DNA from: GWC2-37-13 sp038064615
GTDB lineage: Bacteria; Patescibacteriota; Microgenomatia; UBA1406; GWC2-37-13
Direction of reading: 5' to 3'
Assembly (NCBI GenBank): GCA_038064615.1
Contig: JBBTSR010000002.1
Span: 1 to 64,000 of the forward strand
DNA: 64,000 bases
The notes under the pieces were generated by a model. The model worked only from the letters and a program-made list of their open reading frames with translations, did no database searches and was not told the origin of the DNA. Shown in pieces: positions 25,507 to 33,855 of this stretch. Made by a program: the position numbers and the translations under genes. Position 1 is the stretch's first letter. Every line of letters starts with the position of its first letter.

Positions 25507-26475
25507 CTTGTATCTCTTCAAGTCCGCCTCAACCATCATCTTAACCAATTCTTCAAACGACACTTTCGGTTTCCAATTAAGATTTTTTATCGCCTTATCA
25601 GGACGGGCCTTTAAAACAGGGACTTCTGCCGGTCTTTTAAACTGCGGATCAATGACGATGTATTTTTTCCAATCAGAAATCTTGGCATATTTGAAAGCTA
25701 ATTCAACAAATTCCTGGACACTGTGGCTTTCACCAGTTCCAATTACATAATCGTCTGGATTTTTTTGCTGCATCATTAAATACATTGCTTCAACATAATC
25801 ACCGGCAAAACCCCAATCGCGCTTGGCATCTATATTACCTAAACGTAATTCTTTAGCCAAGCCCATTTTTATTTTAGCAATTCCATCGGTAATCTTTCTT
25901 GTGACAAACTGCTTTCCCCGAATAGGGGACTCGTGGTTAAAAAGAATTCCGTTGCAGGCAAAAAGTCCATACGATTCTCTATAGTTCACCGTCATCCAGT
26001 AAGCATAAACTTTGGAAACGCCGTAAGGGGATCGTGGATGAAAAGGCGTCTTTTCATCCTGGTAGCCATTGGTATGTTGTAATCCAAACATCTCAGAAGT
26101 TGAAGCCTGATAAAAACGGGTCGTTGGCGAAAAAAATTTGATAGCATTTAGTAGGTAAAGCGGTCCTAAAGAATTAACTTCTGTTGTCAGTTTAGCTTGA
26201 TCAAATGATGATTTGACAAAGGATTGGGCGGCTAAATTATAAACTTCAACGGGACGCAGGGTACGAATTAGATTTAACAGTGAAGCTTCGTCATTCATGT
26301 CTCCTTCGACAAAGTCAACCTGGTCAGTTACCCCCACATAATCAACATTGGAAAAATTCGGATTTGAATAACGCCTGATCAATCCATAAACCTTATAGCC
26401 TTTATCGAGTAAAAACTTAGCTAAATAAGGACCATCTTGTCCCAAAATTCCTGTAACCAATGCTGTTTTCGTCAT
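25498..26475 (-). CDS. gmd: GDP-mannose 4,6-dehydratase
   Basis: 325 aa extended SDR. TALVTGILGQDGPYLAKFLL has the Gmd version of the glycine motif, with RRYSNPN (cofactor 2'-phosphate region), STSEMFG, the catalytic SPYGVSK-YA and NHESPIRG. It makes GDP-4-keto-6-deoxymannose, precursor of GDP-fucose, -rhamnose, -colitose or -perosamine. No GMER, Rmd or perosamine synthase is obvious in the window; one of the SDRs could supply the next step. Confidence 0.9.
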   Translation of the reverse strand: MTKTALVTGILGQDGPYLAKFLLDKGYKVYGLIRRYSNPNFSNVDYVGVTDQVDFVEGDMNDEASLLNLIRTLRPVEVYNLAAQSFVKSSFDQAKLTTEVNSLGPLYLLNAIKFFSPTTRFYQASTSEMFGLQHTNGYQDEKTPFHPRSPYGVSKVYAYWMTVNYRESYGLFACNGILFNHESPIRGKQFVTRKITDGIAKIKMGLAKELRLGNIDAKRDWGFAGDYVEAMYLMMQQKNPDDYVIGTGESHSVQEFVELAFKYAKISDWKKYIVIDPQFKRPAEVPVLKARPDKAIKNLNWKPKVSFEELVKMMVEADLKRYKSS

Positions 26476-26485
26476 ATTAGTGTAA

Positions 26486-26494
26486 ATTATATCA
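26486..26494 (-). promoter_or_regulatory. Extended -10 promoter of gmd (TGATATAAT)
   Basis: Minus-strand TGnTATAAT, 10 bases before the gmd ATG; the expected leader is about 3-4 bases. Confidence 0.55.
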
Positions 26495-26645
26495 TAACAA
26501 AGTATTTACAATAACCAAGATACAATCAACCAAGTATTCCAAACAATGACCAATTACCAATATTAAAAATCGTGTTTGGTTAATTGGTAATTAAATATTG
26601 AGATTTGTTTGTTTCTTGTAATTTGGTTATTGGTTATTATCTATT
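26495..26645. repeat. Imperfect inverted repeat of AATAACCAA / TTGGTTATT motifs
   Basis: The intergenic stretch between divergent gmd and the flippase gene holds CAATAACCAAG and ACCAATTACCAATA on the left and TTAATTGGTAATTAA and TTGGTTATTGG on the right, which could fold back on each other. No gene is visible in it. It may be a decayed palindromic element. Confidence 0.5.
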
Positions 26646-26646
26646 A

Positions 26647-26655
26647 TGTTAGAAT
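26647..26655 (+). promoter_or_regulatory. Extended -10 (TGTTAGAAT), leaderless
   Basis: TGnTAGAAT ends 6 bases before the flippase ATG at 26662, so little or no 5' leader is expected. Confidence 0.5.
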
Positions 26656-26661
26656 AATAGA

Positions 26662-27954
26662 ATGCTTGGAAGAATTCTTAATTTTATTAAAAAACCAACC
26701 AGTAAAGATATCGTCATCAATACAATCGGTAATTATCTAAACGTTGTTTTTATTGCTTTTTTTGCTTTTTTGTTGGTCCGGATAATGCAACCTTCAGAGT
26801 ATGGAGTATTAAGTGTTTTGCTTGGAATTGCTTATGTTCTTGCCAACGTTTTAGACTTTGGTACAACCGCCAGCATCTACTCTTATCTTCCGCTAATGAT
26901 AGAAAAAAAACACAAAAATATTTATATTTTTTTAAAAACGATTTTTTCGTATCAAACAGGTTTTTCCGCGATTGTAATAACCTTACTTTTAATATTTTTT
27001 CCATATCTCGATAAAATATTTTTTAAAACCGACGCTCCATCGTGGGAACTTTATATCACAACATTCTCAGTTTTATTTTTTGTCTGGCAAAACTATGCCA
27101 TTAATGCTTTAAATGCTGCCAAGCAATTCTTTAAGGCTAATTTATATCTTAATCTGTCAAACCTAATTAAAACCGTCATCATAATCGGCTTAATTCCTTT
27201 TAAGGCTGTCAATGTTGGCTCAATCATCTTTACCTTTGGAATTTTAGGTCCATTAGCTTTTTTTCTACTCTTGTTTTTTGAAAAAAAGCACATTTTTTTG
27301 AAGATTATTAAGGCGCCAATTGTTAAAAGTGAATTTCGTTTAGGCTACACTCTGACTTTTTTTATTGCTTCGCAATTTTTTAATCTGGCTATGAGAATGG
27401 ATTTATTTTTACTCTCTTATTTTTTGTCCCGATCACCAGAGATAGGGTACTATGGTCTGTCACAAAAAATTATTTTAACCGTGATGGCTTCTATTGGATC
27501 AATCACTCAAGTTTTATCTCCAAATTTCTCCAATATTAGAACAAGAGAGGAAATAAAACATCAATTCAAAATTGGTTTTTATTATCTACTTATTCCAACT
27601 GGACTTTTTCTTCTTTTATTTTTAACACCAAACTGGATTTTCTATCTTTTTTTTACGGAAAAATTTGCTCCCACAGCCGCTATTACCAAGTCTTTAAGCC
27701 TTGCCTTTCTCATTTACCCTATCCTAAATCTTCCTTTACTATATCTTTTATATACTGTCAAAAAACCAATACATATTCTCACTTCTAATTTAATTGTTTT
27801 TCTTACAGTTGTCATTGGTTGCTATTTTAGCATTCCCAAAAATGGTGTTTTTGGACCACCGTACATTTTAGCCCTGTCTTTTTTATTGGGAGGAATCGTC
27901 CTTATTATAGTTTCAATTTTAGAATATAGAAAAATACCTGTAACTACTTTTTAA
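26662..27954 (+). CDS. Polysaccharide flippase (Wzx/MOP superfamily)
   Basis: 430 aa with about 12 helices. N-terminal IVINTIGNYLNVVFIAFFAFLLVRIMQPSEYGVLSVLLG is the classic polysaccharide-synt/MATE-like opening with the conserved PxEYG. It would move lipid-linked glycan units across the membrane, linking the cytoplasmic GTs to the extracytoplasmic GT-C enzymes. Its 3' end overlaps the convergent GT39-like gene by 11 bases. Confidence 0.85.
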   Translation: MLGRILNFIKKPTSKDIVINTIGNYLNVVFIAFFAFLLVRIMQPSEYGVLSVLLGIAYVLANVLDFGTTASIYSYLPLMIEKKHKNIYIFLKTIFSYQTGFSAIVITLLLIFFPYLDKIFFKTDAPSWELYITTFSVLFFVWQNYAINALNAAKQFFKANLYLNLSNLIKTVIIIGLIPFKAVNVGSIIFTFGILGPLAFFLLLFFEKKHIFLKIIKAPIVKSEFRLGYTLTFFIASQFFNLAMRMDLFLLSYFLSRSPEIGYYGLSQKIILTVMASIGSITQVLSPNFSNIRTREEIKHQFKIGFYYLLIPTGLFLLLFLTPNWIFYLFFTEKFAPTAAITKSLSLAFLIYPILNLPLLYLLYTVKKPIHILTSNLIVFLTVVIGCYFSIPKNGVFGPPYILALSFLLGGIVLIIVSILEYRKIPVTTF

Positions 27955-29278
27955 TCCATTGTTCATAAGTAACTTCACGGTAACTGACTTCTTTTTTTAG
28001 CTGGTAACTGTTTTTATTTAAAAGGCTCTTATAATCTAGCCCGTAGATATCAGCAGTATATGGAATAACAACTATTTCACTTGATAAACTTGATGAACTT
28101 GATAAACTTTTTAACTCATTGATAGTCAAATTTTCATTGTAGTATTTAACTGGATCGCCAGAAGCTTTAATCATATAAACTATTTTATCTCTCGGTAAAC
28201 TTTTAACCAAACTTTTCCAATCCTCCCGATGAAATTGGGGAAATAATAGATAAGCTAATGAAAAAATAAGAAATCCAAAAAATATAATGTATCGATACAT
28301 TGAAGTATTTTTTCCAGAGGCTAAAATGATTGCCAAGATAGGAATCAAATAGATAAATCTAAAATGTTGTAACATGGGAACAAAAAATGAAACTAAAAAT
28401 CCCAAAACCAACGGAAAAATAAATAAATAAAAGACAGTCTTAATAAAGACTGTCTTATTTAAGACTGTCTTTATTGTAAACAAAACAAATCCTGTCCATG
28501 TTCCGGCTATTCCCCAATACAGCCACTTCGGATAAAAACTAATTCTGCCAATCGAAAACTTGATTGGAATTAACAATAAGTTTTTAATATTGGCTTTTCC
28601 CAACACGGCCGACCAATTAGCTACATTGATCAGAGCAATCTTGGAATTAATAAGCTGTTGATAAAACAGGGGACTGATTAAAACAAAAGAAACAAGGAAC
28701 AAGAAACAAGAAACAAAAAAAACTTTATATTGTTTTATAAATAACAAATACAAAAACATTGCGGCAATAAAAAATATCGATCCATAAAAGGTTAAAAACG
28801 CTAAAGAAATAAATAATCCAAAAAATAAGGAATTTTTGTCATTCCCGCGAAGGCGGGAATCCAGTTTTACAGATCGCAAGAAATAATATAAAGCCGTCGT
28901 AAGAAAAAATGTTGCCATTATATACATCCTTGCCTCCTGAGAATAATAAACAATTAACGGATTAAATAGAAAAAATGCCGCTGCCCATACTCCGCCAATT
29001 AAATAAACAATATAACCCGTCATTAAACTAAGCAGAACCGATGGCATTCTTAATGCTATTTCTGAATAGCCAAAAAAATTCGTCCACAATTTCATGAATA
29101 GATAATATAGCGGAGGATGAAAATCGGTCGGTGAAAATTTGTTAATAATTTGTGTGAGATTAAAGTTCTTAACAACATTGGCTGTCACCGCCTCATCTAA
29201 CCATAAGGATTGATTAAGAACAATTAAACGGATAAGGAATGCGAAGATAAAAACTAAGAAGATTTTTTTGTTTAACAT
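27944..29278 (-). CDS. GT39/ArnT-like glycosyltransferase carrying four in-frame repeats
   Basis: 444 aa. First-loop LWLDEAVTANVVKNF has the DE pair of GT39/ArnT enzymes, with HPPLYYLFMKLWTNFFGYSEIALRMPSVLL as the second signature; about 11 helices and a soluble end follow. It would transfer a polyprenyl-linked sugar outside the membrane. Four different repeat elements lie in frame: SRLRGND-type (28838), a K/F/V tract from ACAAGAAACAAG units (28682), KTVLNKTVFIKTVF (28431) and SLSSSSSLSS (28080). Confidence 0.82.
   Translation of the reverse strand: MLNKKIFLVFIFAFLIRLIVLNQSLWLDEAVTANVVKNFNLTQIINKFSPTDFHPPLYYLFMKLWTNFFGYSEIALRMPSVLLSLMTGYIVYLIGGVWAAAFFLFNPLIVYYSQEARMYIMATFFLTTALYYFLRSVKLDSRLRGNDKNSLFFGLFISLAFLTFYGSIFFIAAMFLYLLFIKQYKVFFVSCFLFLVSFVLISPLFYQQLINSKIALINVANWSAVLGKANIKNLLLIPIKFSIGRISFYPKWLYWGIAGTWTGFVLFTIKTVLNKTVFIKTVFYLFIFPLVLGFLVSFFVPMLQHFRFIYLIPILAIILASGKNTSMYRYIIFFGFLIFSLAYLLFPQFHREDWKSLVKSLPRDKIVYMIKASGDPVKYYNENLTINELKSLSSSSSLSSEIVVIPYTADIYGLDYKSLLNKNSYQLKKEVSYREVTYEQWIKK
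28080..28107. repeat. In-frame tandem CTTGATAAA/CTTGATGAA repeat
   Basis: Three 9-base units inside the GT39-like gene, encoding a run of serine and leucine on the minus strand. The same unit occurs intergenically at 25476, 31440 and 34820. Confidence 0.72.
28431..28473. repeat. In-frame AAGACAGTCTT / AAGACTGTCTT repeat
   Basis: Three alternating half-palindromes AAGACAGTCTT, AAGACTGTCTT and AAGACTGTCTT separated by A/T-rich spacers, encoding KTVLNKTVFIKTV. GACTGTCTTTA also occurs next to the RAYT gene at 41373. Confidence 0.7.
28682..28724. repeat. In-frame (ACAAGAA) purine repeat
   Basis: Repeated AACAAGAA/ACAAGGA units inside the GT39-like gene, forming a low-complexity hydrophobic tract on the minus strand. 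Confidence 0.6.
28838..28863. repeat. In-frame REP palindrome
   Basis: GTCATTCCCG CGAAGG CGGGAATCCA inside the GT39-like gene, encoding LDSRLRGNDK on the minus strand. Same family as 21931 and 61483 but read in the opposite orientation. Confidence 0.8.
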
Positions 29279-29306
29279 TACTTTAGAGTGTCCTAACAGT
29301 CTAAAG

Positions 29307-29377
29307 AGCGGGATACGAGAGTCGAACTCGTCCCCTCTGCTTGGAAAGCAGATATTCTACCGATGAACTAATCCCGC
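29307..29377 (-). tRNA. tRNA-Gly (UCC)
   Basis: Full cloverleaf on the minus strand: acceptor GCGGGAT pairs with ATCCCGC, D-loop with GGTAGA, anticodon arm TCTGC-TTTCCAA-GCAGA with anticodon TCC (glycine), and T-arm with GTTCGACTC. CCA is not encoded. Just beyond its 3' end, CTTTAGA and TCTAAAG form a 7-bp inverted repeat that may terminate or process the transcript. Confidence 0.93.
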
Positions 29378-29398
29378 TTGCGACTAATATTATACCAA

Positions 29399-30403
29399 TT
29401 ATTTTTCCCATCCCTGAGGATGATTCTTGTACCAGATGATAAGTGACTTGACTGAATCTTCAATTTTTCTGGTTGGCTTCCAACCTAAAACTTTTTCCGC
29501 TTTTAAAATATCGGCAATTTTTTTAGCGTCGTCACCTTGTCTTATATTGGCTTTTTCAATCGGAATTTCGACACCGGTTAGCTTCTTAACTTGGTTAACA
29601 ACTTCAAGAACTGAACTTCCTGTTCCTGTTCCCAGATTTATTATTTCACTTTTTTTAGTTTTAATAAGATATTCCAAAGCTTTCAAATGGGCTTCATTTA
29701 AATCAACTACATCAATATAGTCTCTTATTGGGGTTTTATCAGGAGTATCTACTTCGGGACAAGTGAGATAAAATTTTTCGATTCCAAGTGCACCGCGGAC
29801 GGCATTTTGGACCAATAATGTCGAAGGTTTTTTTGAATCGCCGATTGATCCATCGCCAGTTGCTCCGCAAACATTAAAGTATCGGAGGATACAATACTGT
29901 ATCCTCTTAATTTTTCCAAACCATTGGATTACCTCTTCGGCCATTTTTTTGGAGGCTCCGTAGGGAGTCGAGGGACGTAGAGGGTGTTTTTCGTCAATCG
30001 GGTAATATTCTGCCTCGCCATAAACTGCGCAGGTTGAAGAAAAAATAATGTTTTTAATATTAAATTTATCCATCGATGCCAAAAGATTTGCTGTAGCCGA
30101 TACGTTATTTAAAAAATATTTACCAGGATCTTTCATCGACTCGTCAACTAGACATGATGCGGCGTAATGAACAACTGCGGTAATGTCCTTTTCTTTTTCA
30201 AAAATAGGGGAGAGGTCGTTTTTTAAATCTATTTCATAATACCTAAACTTATTGGGGTATTTGTTTTTTAAAAGTTCTAACGGTTCTTTATAGCCCGTTT
30301 GAAAATTATCAAGACCGACTACTTGGTATCCCGATTTTAAAAACAAATCAGTGGCAACGGAACCGATGTAACCTCCTGCACCGGTGATTAAGATTTTAGT
30401 CAT
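29399..30403 (-). CDS. galE: UDP-glucose 4-epimerase
   Basis: 334 aa from the ATG at 30403 (the longer frame to 30442 has no support). ILITGAGGYIGSVATDLFL, LDNFQTGYKEP, SSTCAVYGE, the catalytic YGASK and RYFNVCGATGDGSIGD are diagnostic of GalE. It interconverts UDP-glucose and UDP-galactose or their N-acetyl forms. It stands beside the glycan genes on the minus strand; a weak TGGTAAACT -10 lies immediately upstream of the ATG. Confidence 0.92.
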   Translation of the reverse strand: MTKILITGAGGYIGSVATDLFLKSGYQVVGLDNFQTGYKEPLELLKNKYPNKFRYYEIDLKNDLSPIFEKEKDITAVVHYAASCLVDESMKDPGKYFLNNVSATANLLASMDKFNIKNIIFSSTCAVYGEAEYYPIDEKHPLRPSTPYGASKKMAEEVIQWFGKIKRIQYCILRYFNVCGATGDGSIGDSKKPSTLLVQNAVRGALGIEKFYLTCPEVDTPDKTPIRDYIDVVDLNEAHLKALEYLIKTKKSEIINLGTGTGSSVLEVVNQVKKLTGVEIPIEKANIRQGDDAKKIADILKAEKVLGWKPTRKIEDSVKSLIIWYKNHPQGWEK

Positions 30404-30424
30404 AGTATAGTTTACCAAAAAATC

Positions 30425-30540
30425 ATAAATCCTAAATACCAAGTTCCAAATAAATCATAAATCTAAAATTATAATTTTCAAACGATTTAATATTTATTAT
30501 TTAAAATTTATTTGTGATTTGAAATTTATTATTTATTATT
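30425..30540. repeat. AT-rich imperfect inverted repeat
   Basis: Repeats of AAATCATAAAT and CTAAAATTATAATTTT on the left and TTTATTATTTAAAATTTATTTGTG on the right in the gap between galE and the EamA gene. Low-complexity; no gene visible. Confidence 0.4.
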
Positions 30541-31435
30541 TTCTTAACCTGTGTAGTGGGTGCCAATGTACTCTTCCTTCAGCTAAATAAATTCCTCCAA
30601 AAATTAATATGGCTCCAATAATATAAAATAAATTTGGATATTCGTGGAGCAGGGGAGCAGCAACAAGAATTGCAGCTAACGGATCGATATAAGTAAAAAT
30701 TCCTACATCCTGAGCCTTAAGTTTTGAAACACCATAATAAAATAAAAAGTATGCAAGAGCAGAAGAAAAAAATACGCCAAATATTATTCCAGTCCATCCG
30801 GCGTTATTCAGAAAAGAAATATCCCAACTGGCAAATTCTTTCGGTATAAATGGTATAAAAGTTAAACTGCCAAATAAAAAAGTAATTGCCGCAACTTGAA
30901 TTGCATTAATTTTCTTTAAAATATCACGACCTATAATCGTTTGAAAGACGCTCCCAAAAGTTGCTATTAAAATAAATAGGTTTCCTTCAACTGCCCCAAA
31001 AACAAATTTTTTCCCGTCTAAAACCAGAGGCGATAAAATAATAAATAAAACTCCAGCTAAGGCAATCAACATCCCCGTTAATACTTTTAATTTTGGCTTT
31101 TCCCTGAGAAATATTATTGACAGTAAATAAATAAATACCGGACCGGAAGAGGCGATCACCGGCACATTAATACTTTCTGTTTTTTGGAGTCCTAAAAAGA
31201 AAAAGGAAATATTTATGGTAATACCAAAAAAGCCCACCAATAATATCTCAAGCCATTGTTTAACTGTTAACTTTTGCCATTTATTCAAAGCCAAGGGCAA
31301 AAATATTAGTCCGGCAAAAAAAAAGCGAATAAACGCCAAAGTAAAAGGAGGAATATTGGTAAGCGCAAACTTAAAGATTGGCGATGCCATACCCCAGATG
31401 ATGTTGGCGATGATGAGGGCAAGAACAGGGTTCAT
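30536..31435 (-). CDS. EamA/DMT-family transporter
   Basis: 299 aa, ten helices in two five-helix repeats. N-terminal LALIIANIIWGMASPIFKFAL and second half NLFILIATFGSVFQTIIGRDIL are typical EamA openings. Substrate unknown (metabolite or nucleotide-sugar-type export). It is separated from galE by the AT-rich repeat and from the upstream GT2 by tandem repeats, so it is probably transcribed alone. Confidence 0.82.
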   Translation of the reverse strand: MNPVLALIIANIIWGMASPIFKFALTNIPPFTLAFIRFFFAGLIFLPLALNKWQKLTVKQWLEILLVGFFGITINISFFFLGLQKTESINVPVIASSGPVFIYLLSIIFLREKPKLKVLTGMLIALAGVLFIILSPLVLDGKKFVFGAVEGNLFILIATFGSVFQTIIGRDILKKINAIQVAAITFLFGSLTFIPFIPKEFASWDISFLNNAGWTGIIFGVFFSSALAYFLFYYGVSKLKAQDVGIFTYIDPLAAILVAAPLLHEYPNLFYIIGAILIFGGIYLAEGRVHWHPLHRLRK

Positions 31436-31439
31436 TCAT

Positions 31440-31530
31440 TAAGTTTATCAAGTTTATCAAGTTTTTAAAGTTTATAAAGAATTTTTTTAATTTACTTGAC
31501 AAACTTTATAACTTGATGAACTTTAAGAAC
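31440..31530. repeat. Tandem AAGTTTATC / AACTTGATG repeats
   Basis: AAGTTTATC units on the left and the complementary ACTTGACAA, ACTTTATA, ACTTGATG units on the right can form a long hairpin. It lies between the EamA and GT2 genes and supplies the last GT2 codons (the KKSSS end). It may act as a transcription barrier, but has no U-run. Confidence 0.65.
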
Positions 31531-32419
31531 TAGATTTTTTGTTTAGGTATACGATTAACTCTCCAATAATTCCCGTCATAATAATTTGAATTCCAATAAT
31601 AATTAGAAGTATTCCTAACCAAAGCAATGGGCGGGTTATTAATAATATTCCAAAAAAAAGTCTTTCAATTGTCAAATACAAACTTATTAAAAAACCGGTA
31701 AAAAATAAAAATCCTCCAATCATTCCAAAAAAGTGAAGCGGTTTTTCTGAAAATTTAAATAAAAAATAAGCGGTCAGGGTATCAAGAATGCCAATAAATA
31801 TTTTTGATTTTCCAAACTTTGTTTTTCCGTATTTTCTTTGATTGTTCACGACTGGAATTTCTGAAACTTTATAACCGTTTAAGTAAGTGGCCAGTGGAAA
31901 AAAACGAAAATTATTTCCGTAAAAGTTAAAGTCCTTTAAAACTTCTTTTTTAAATGCTTTGAAACCGCAATTAATATCGGTAAAGGGAGAATGGAGAAAA
32001 ATTTTTAAAAATTTTGTTGCTAAATACGAATAACTCTTTACTAAAAAGTTTTCCCGCCGATTAGTTCTGATTCCGTTCACAAAATCATAGCCTTCATTAA
32101 TTTTTTTTAAAAACTTATGGATATCCTTTGGGTCATCTTGTAAATCCGCATCCATAAAAATAATTGTTTCCCCAGTAGAATTATCAAGGCCTGTCTTCAA
32201 TGCCGACCCCTTTCCTAATTTTTTTTTGTGTTTTAAAAATTTAATGTTTGATTGAAAATTGAATCCCGATTTAATCGGGAGAAAATTATCGTTTGATCCA
32301 TCATCAACCAATACGATTTCGTAATCCTGTTTGATCTTGTCCATTGTATTAATTAATTGCTCAACTAACACTGGTAAAGATTCTGCTTCGTTATAAAATG
32401 GGATAATAATTGAAATCAT
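31523..32419 (-). CDS. Family 2 glycosyltransferase with C-terminal helices (GtrB-like)
   Basis: 298 aa. ISIIIPFYNEAESLPVLVEQL, VLVDDGSND, KLGKGSALKTGLDN and DADLQDDP mark a polyprenyl-phosphate glucose/mannose synthase; two membrane helices follow (LHFFGMIGGFLFFTGFLI and LLWLGILLIIIGIQIIMTGI). After VDDGSNDN the normal sequence is interrupted by LPIKSGFNFQ, encoded by a TCCCGAT-TTA-ATCGGGA palindrome, in frame. It is paired with the DUF2079 gene (4-base overlap). Confidence 0.87.
   Translation of the reverse strand: MISIIIPFYNEAESLPVLVEQLINTMDKIKQDYEIVLVDDGSNDNFLPIKSGFNFQSNIKFLKHKKKLGKGSALKTGLDNSTGETIIFMDADLQDDPKDIHKFLKKINEGYDFVNGIRTNRRENFLVKSYSYLATKFLKIFLHSPFTDINCGFKAFKKEVLKDFNFYGNNFRFFPLATYLNGYKVSEIPVVNNQRKYGKTKFGKSKIFIGILDTLTAYFLFKFSEKPLHFFGMIGGFLFFTGFLISLYLTIERLFFGILLITRPLLWLGILLIIIGIQIIMTGIIGELIVYLNKKSSS
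32264..32280. repeat. In-frame palindrome TCCCGAT...ATCGGGA
   Basis: A 7-bp stem with a TTA loop inside the GT2 gene next to the nucleotide-binding motif, encoding PIKSGF on the minus strand. Confidence 0.7.
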
Positions 32420-33852
32420 ATTTTTTTGTAAACTTCTAAATCATTGTCCTTGTAAATTATATTATAATTTTTATCAATTTTTAATTTTTCATAATCTTTT
32501 ATGGATTTTTTTTTGTCTAACCAATCATTATAAATGTCGTTCCTTAAAATTAGGACATAATCGGCGTATTTATAGGATTCGGAAAAACGAAATATTTTTT
32601 TTCTTTGGCTAAAATGAGAACCTAACTTCTCTGATGCTGAAACAGAAATATTTTCATTCTTTAATTTATTTTCCCAAATCTTAACACTGTCTATTTCGAA
32701 TTTATGAGTTAAAAATAATCTTAATGAAGAATCTTTAGAATATGGTAATAATCCTTTGTAATAACTTATTATTAAGGTAAAAACAATTATTAATATTGAA
32801 ATTCTCTTAGCATCCAATATTTTTCTTTTCATTACTTCCTTTACACCAAATATTGCGCTTATAAAAACAAATGGAATAATTACCGCCGTATAGTGGTTAT
32901 CTATACCTCGCATTTGCCAATGAGTACTTAAAAAATTTATCATAAATTCGGGTATTGCCATTGATAAAAAGATTGGAGCGGCTAAAGAAAAAAAAGAGAC
33001 AGGAAATAATAATAAAAATAAATATTTTAAATTATCTATATGAAAGATTAAATTAAAGTAATTTTGAGGTTTTGTTAATAATCCTTTTATCACTCCTGTT
33101 GGTCCCCCTTCAAAATTCTGATAACGAGATAAAGCAAAATGTTGTCCTTCTCTAAAATATGGAATAATTATCCAAATGGAGGTAACAAACCAAAACAGAC
33201 TGACGATAAAGATCAAGCTTGAGAAAAAAAGTTTTTTTCGGTCATTTTCTTTGTAGGCAAATATGGCCATCAAAAAAGCAAAAACAGCTGTTGTTAAAGG
33301 TATTTGCTCTTTTGAAAATATGGATAATATAAAAAATATTATTGAAAACCAATATTTTTTTGAGATAAAAAAATAAAACATAAATAGCAAAAAGGAAGTT
33401 GCCAACATTACCGGGTGAAAATCAAAAAGATTAGCTCGCTGGAGTGGGGGATACATCAAATAAACAAAAGCAAAAATAATCCCTAAATATTTTGATTTTA
33501 AAAACAACTTACTTAATAGATAAATTGGCAGCGCTCCTAAAGCGATGACGATTGCTTGGATTACTAACAGCGTTTGGGGGCCGGAAAATATATTATAAAA
33601 AGGGGCTAGTAAAGCTAGTACAATATCGTTATGTATTGCCATCCTTTTAAAGTTATTGATTCCTTCCGGATTTGTAAGCTCTAATATTCTTCCCCTAAAA
33701 GTGTTATAAACGGTCTGATCCATGATTGCTAGATCATAATAATTTGAATTTAAACTATTATGACGGAGAATAGTTAAAAATGAAAAGTAGCCGATATAAA
33801 GGGCAATCAAAAATCCTAAAATAATTTCAAATTTATATTTTAATATTTTCAT
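32416..33852 (-). CDS. DUF2079 polytopic membrane protein
   Basis: 478 aa, about 12 helices. The loop YYDLAIMDQTVYNTFRGRILELTN followed by MAIHNDIVLALLAPFYNIFSGPQTLLVIQAIVIALGALPIYLLSK is the DUF2079 signature (a GT-C-like family). Neighbouring GT2s of the GtrB type often feed sugars to such enzymes, which fits the 4-base overlap with the GT2 here. Acceptor unknown. Confidence 0.8.
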   Translation of the reverse strand: MKILKYKFEIILGFLIALYIGYFSFLTILRHNSLNSNYYDLAIMDQTVYNTFRGRILELTNPEGINNFKRMAIHNDIVLALLAPFYNIFSGPQTLLVIQAIVIALGALPIYLLSKLFLKSKYLGIIFAFVYLMYPPLQRANLFDFHPVMLATSFLLFMFYFFISKKYWFSIIFFILSIFSKEQIPLTTAVFAFLMAIFAYKENDRKKLFFSSLIFIVSLFWFVTSIWIIIPYFREGQHFALSRYQNFEGGPTGVIKGLLTKPQNYFNLIFHIDNLKYLFLLLFPVSFFSLAAPIFLSMAIPEFMINFLSTHWQMRGIDNHYTAVIIPFVFISAIFGVKEVMKRKILDAKRISILIIVFTLIISYYKGLLPYSKDSSLRLFLTHKFEIDSVKIWENKLKNENISVSASEKLGSHFSQRKKIFRFSESYKYADYVLILRNDIYNDWLDKKKSIKDYEKLKIDKNYNIIYKDNDLEVYKKI

Positions 33853-33855
33853 AAA

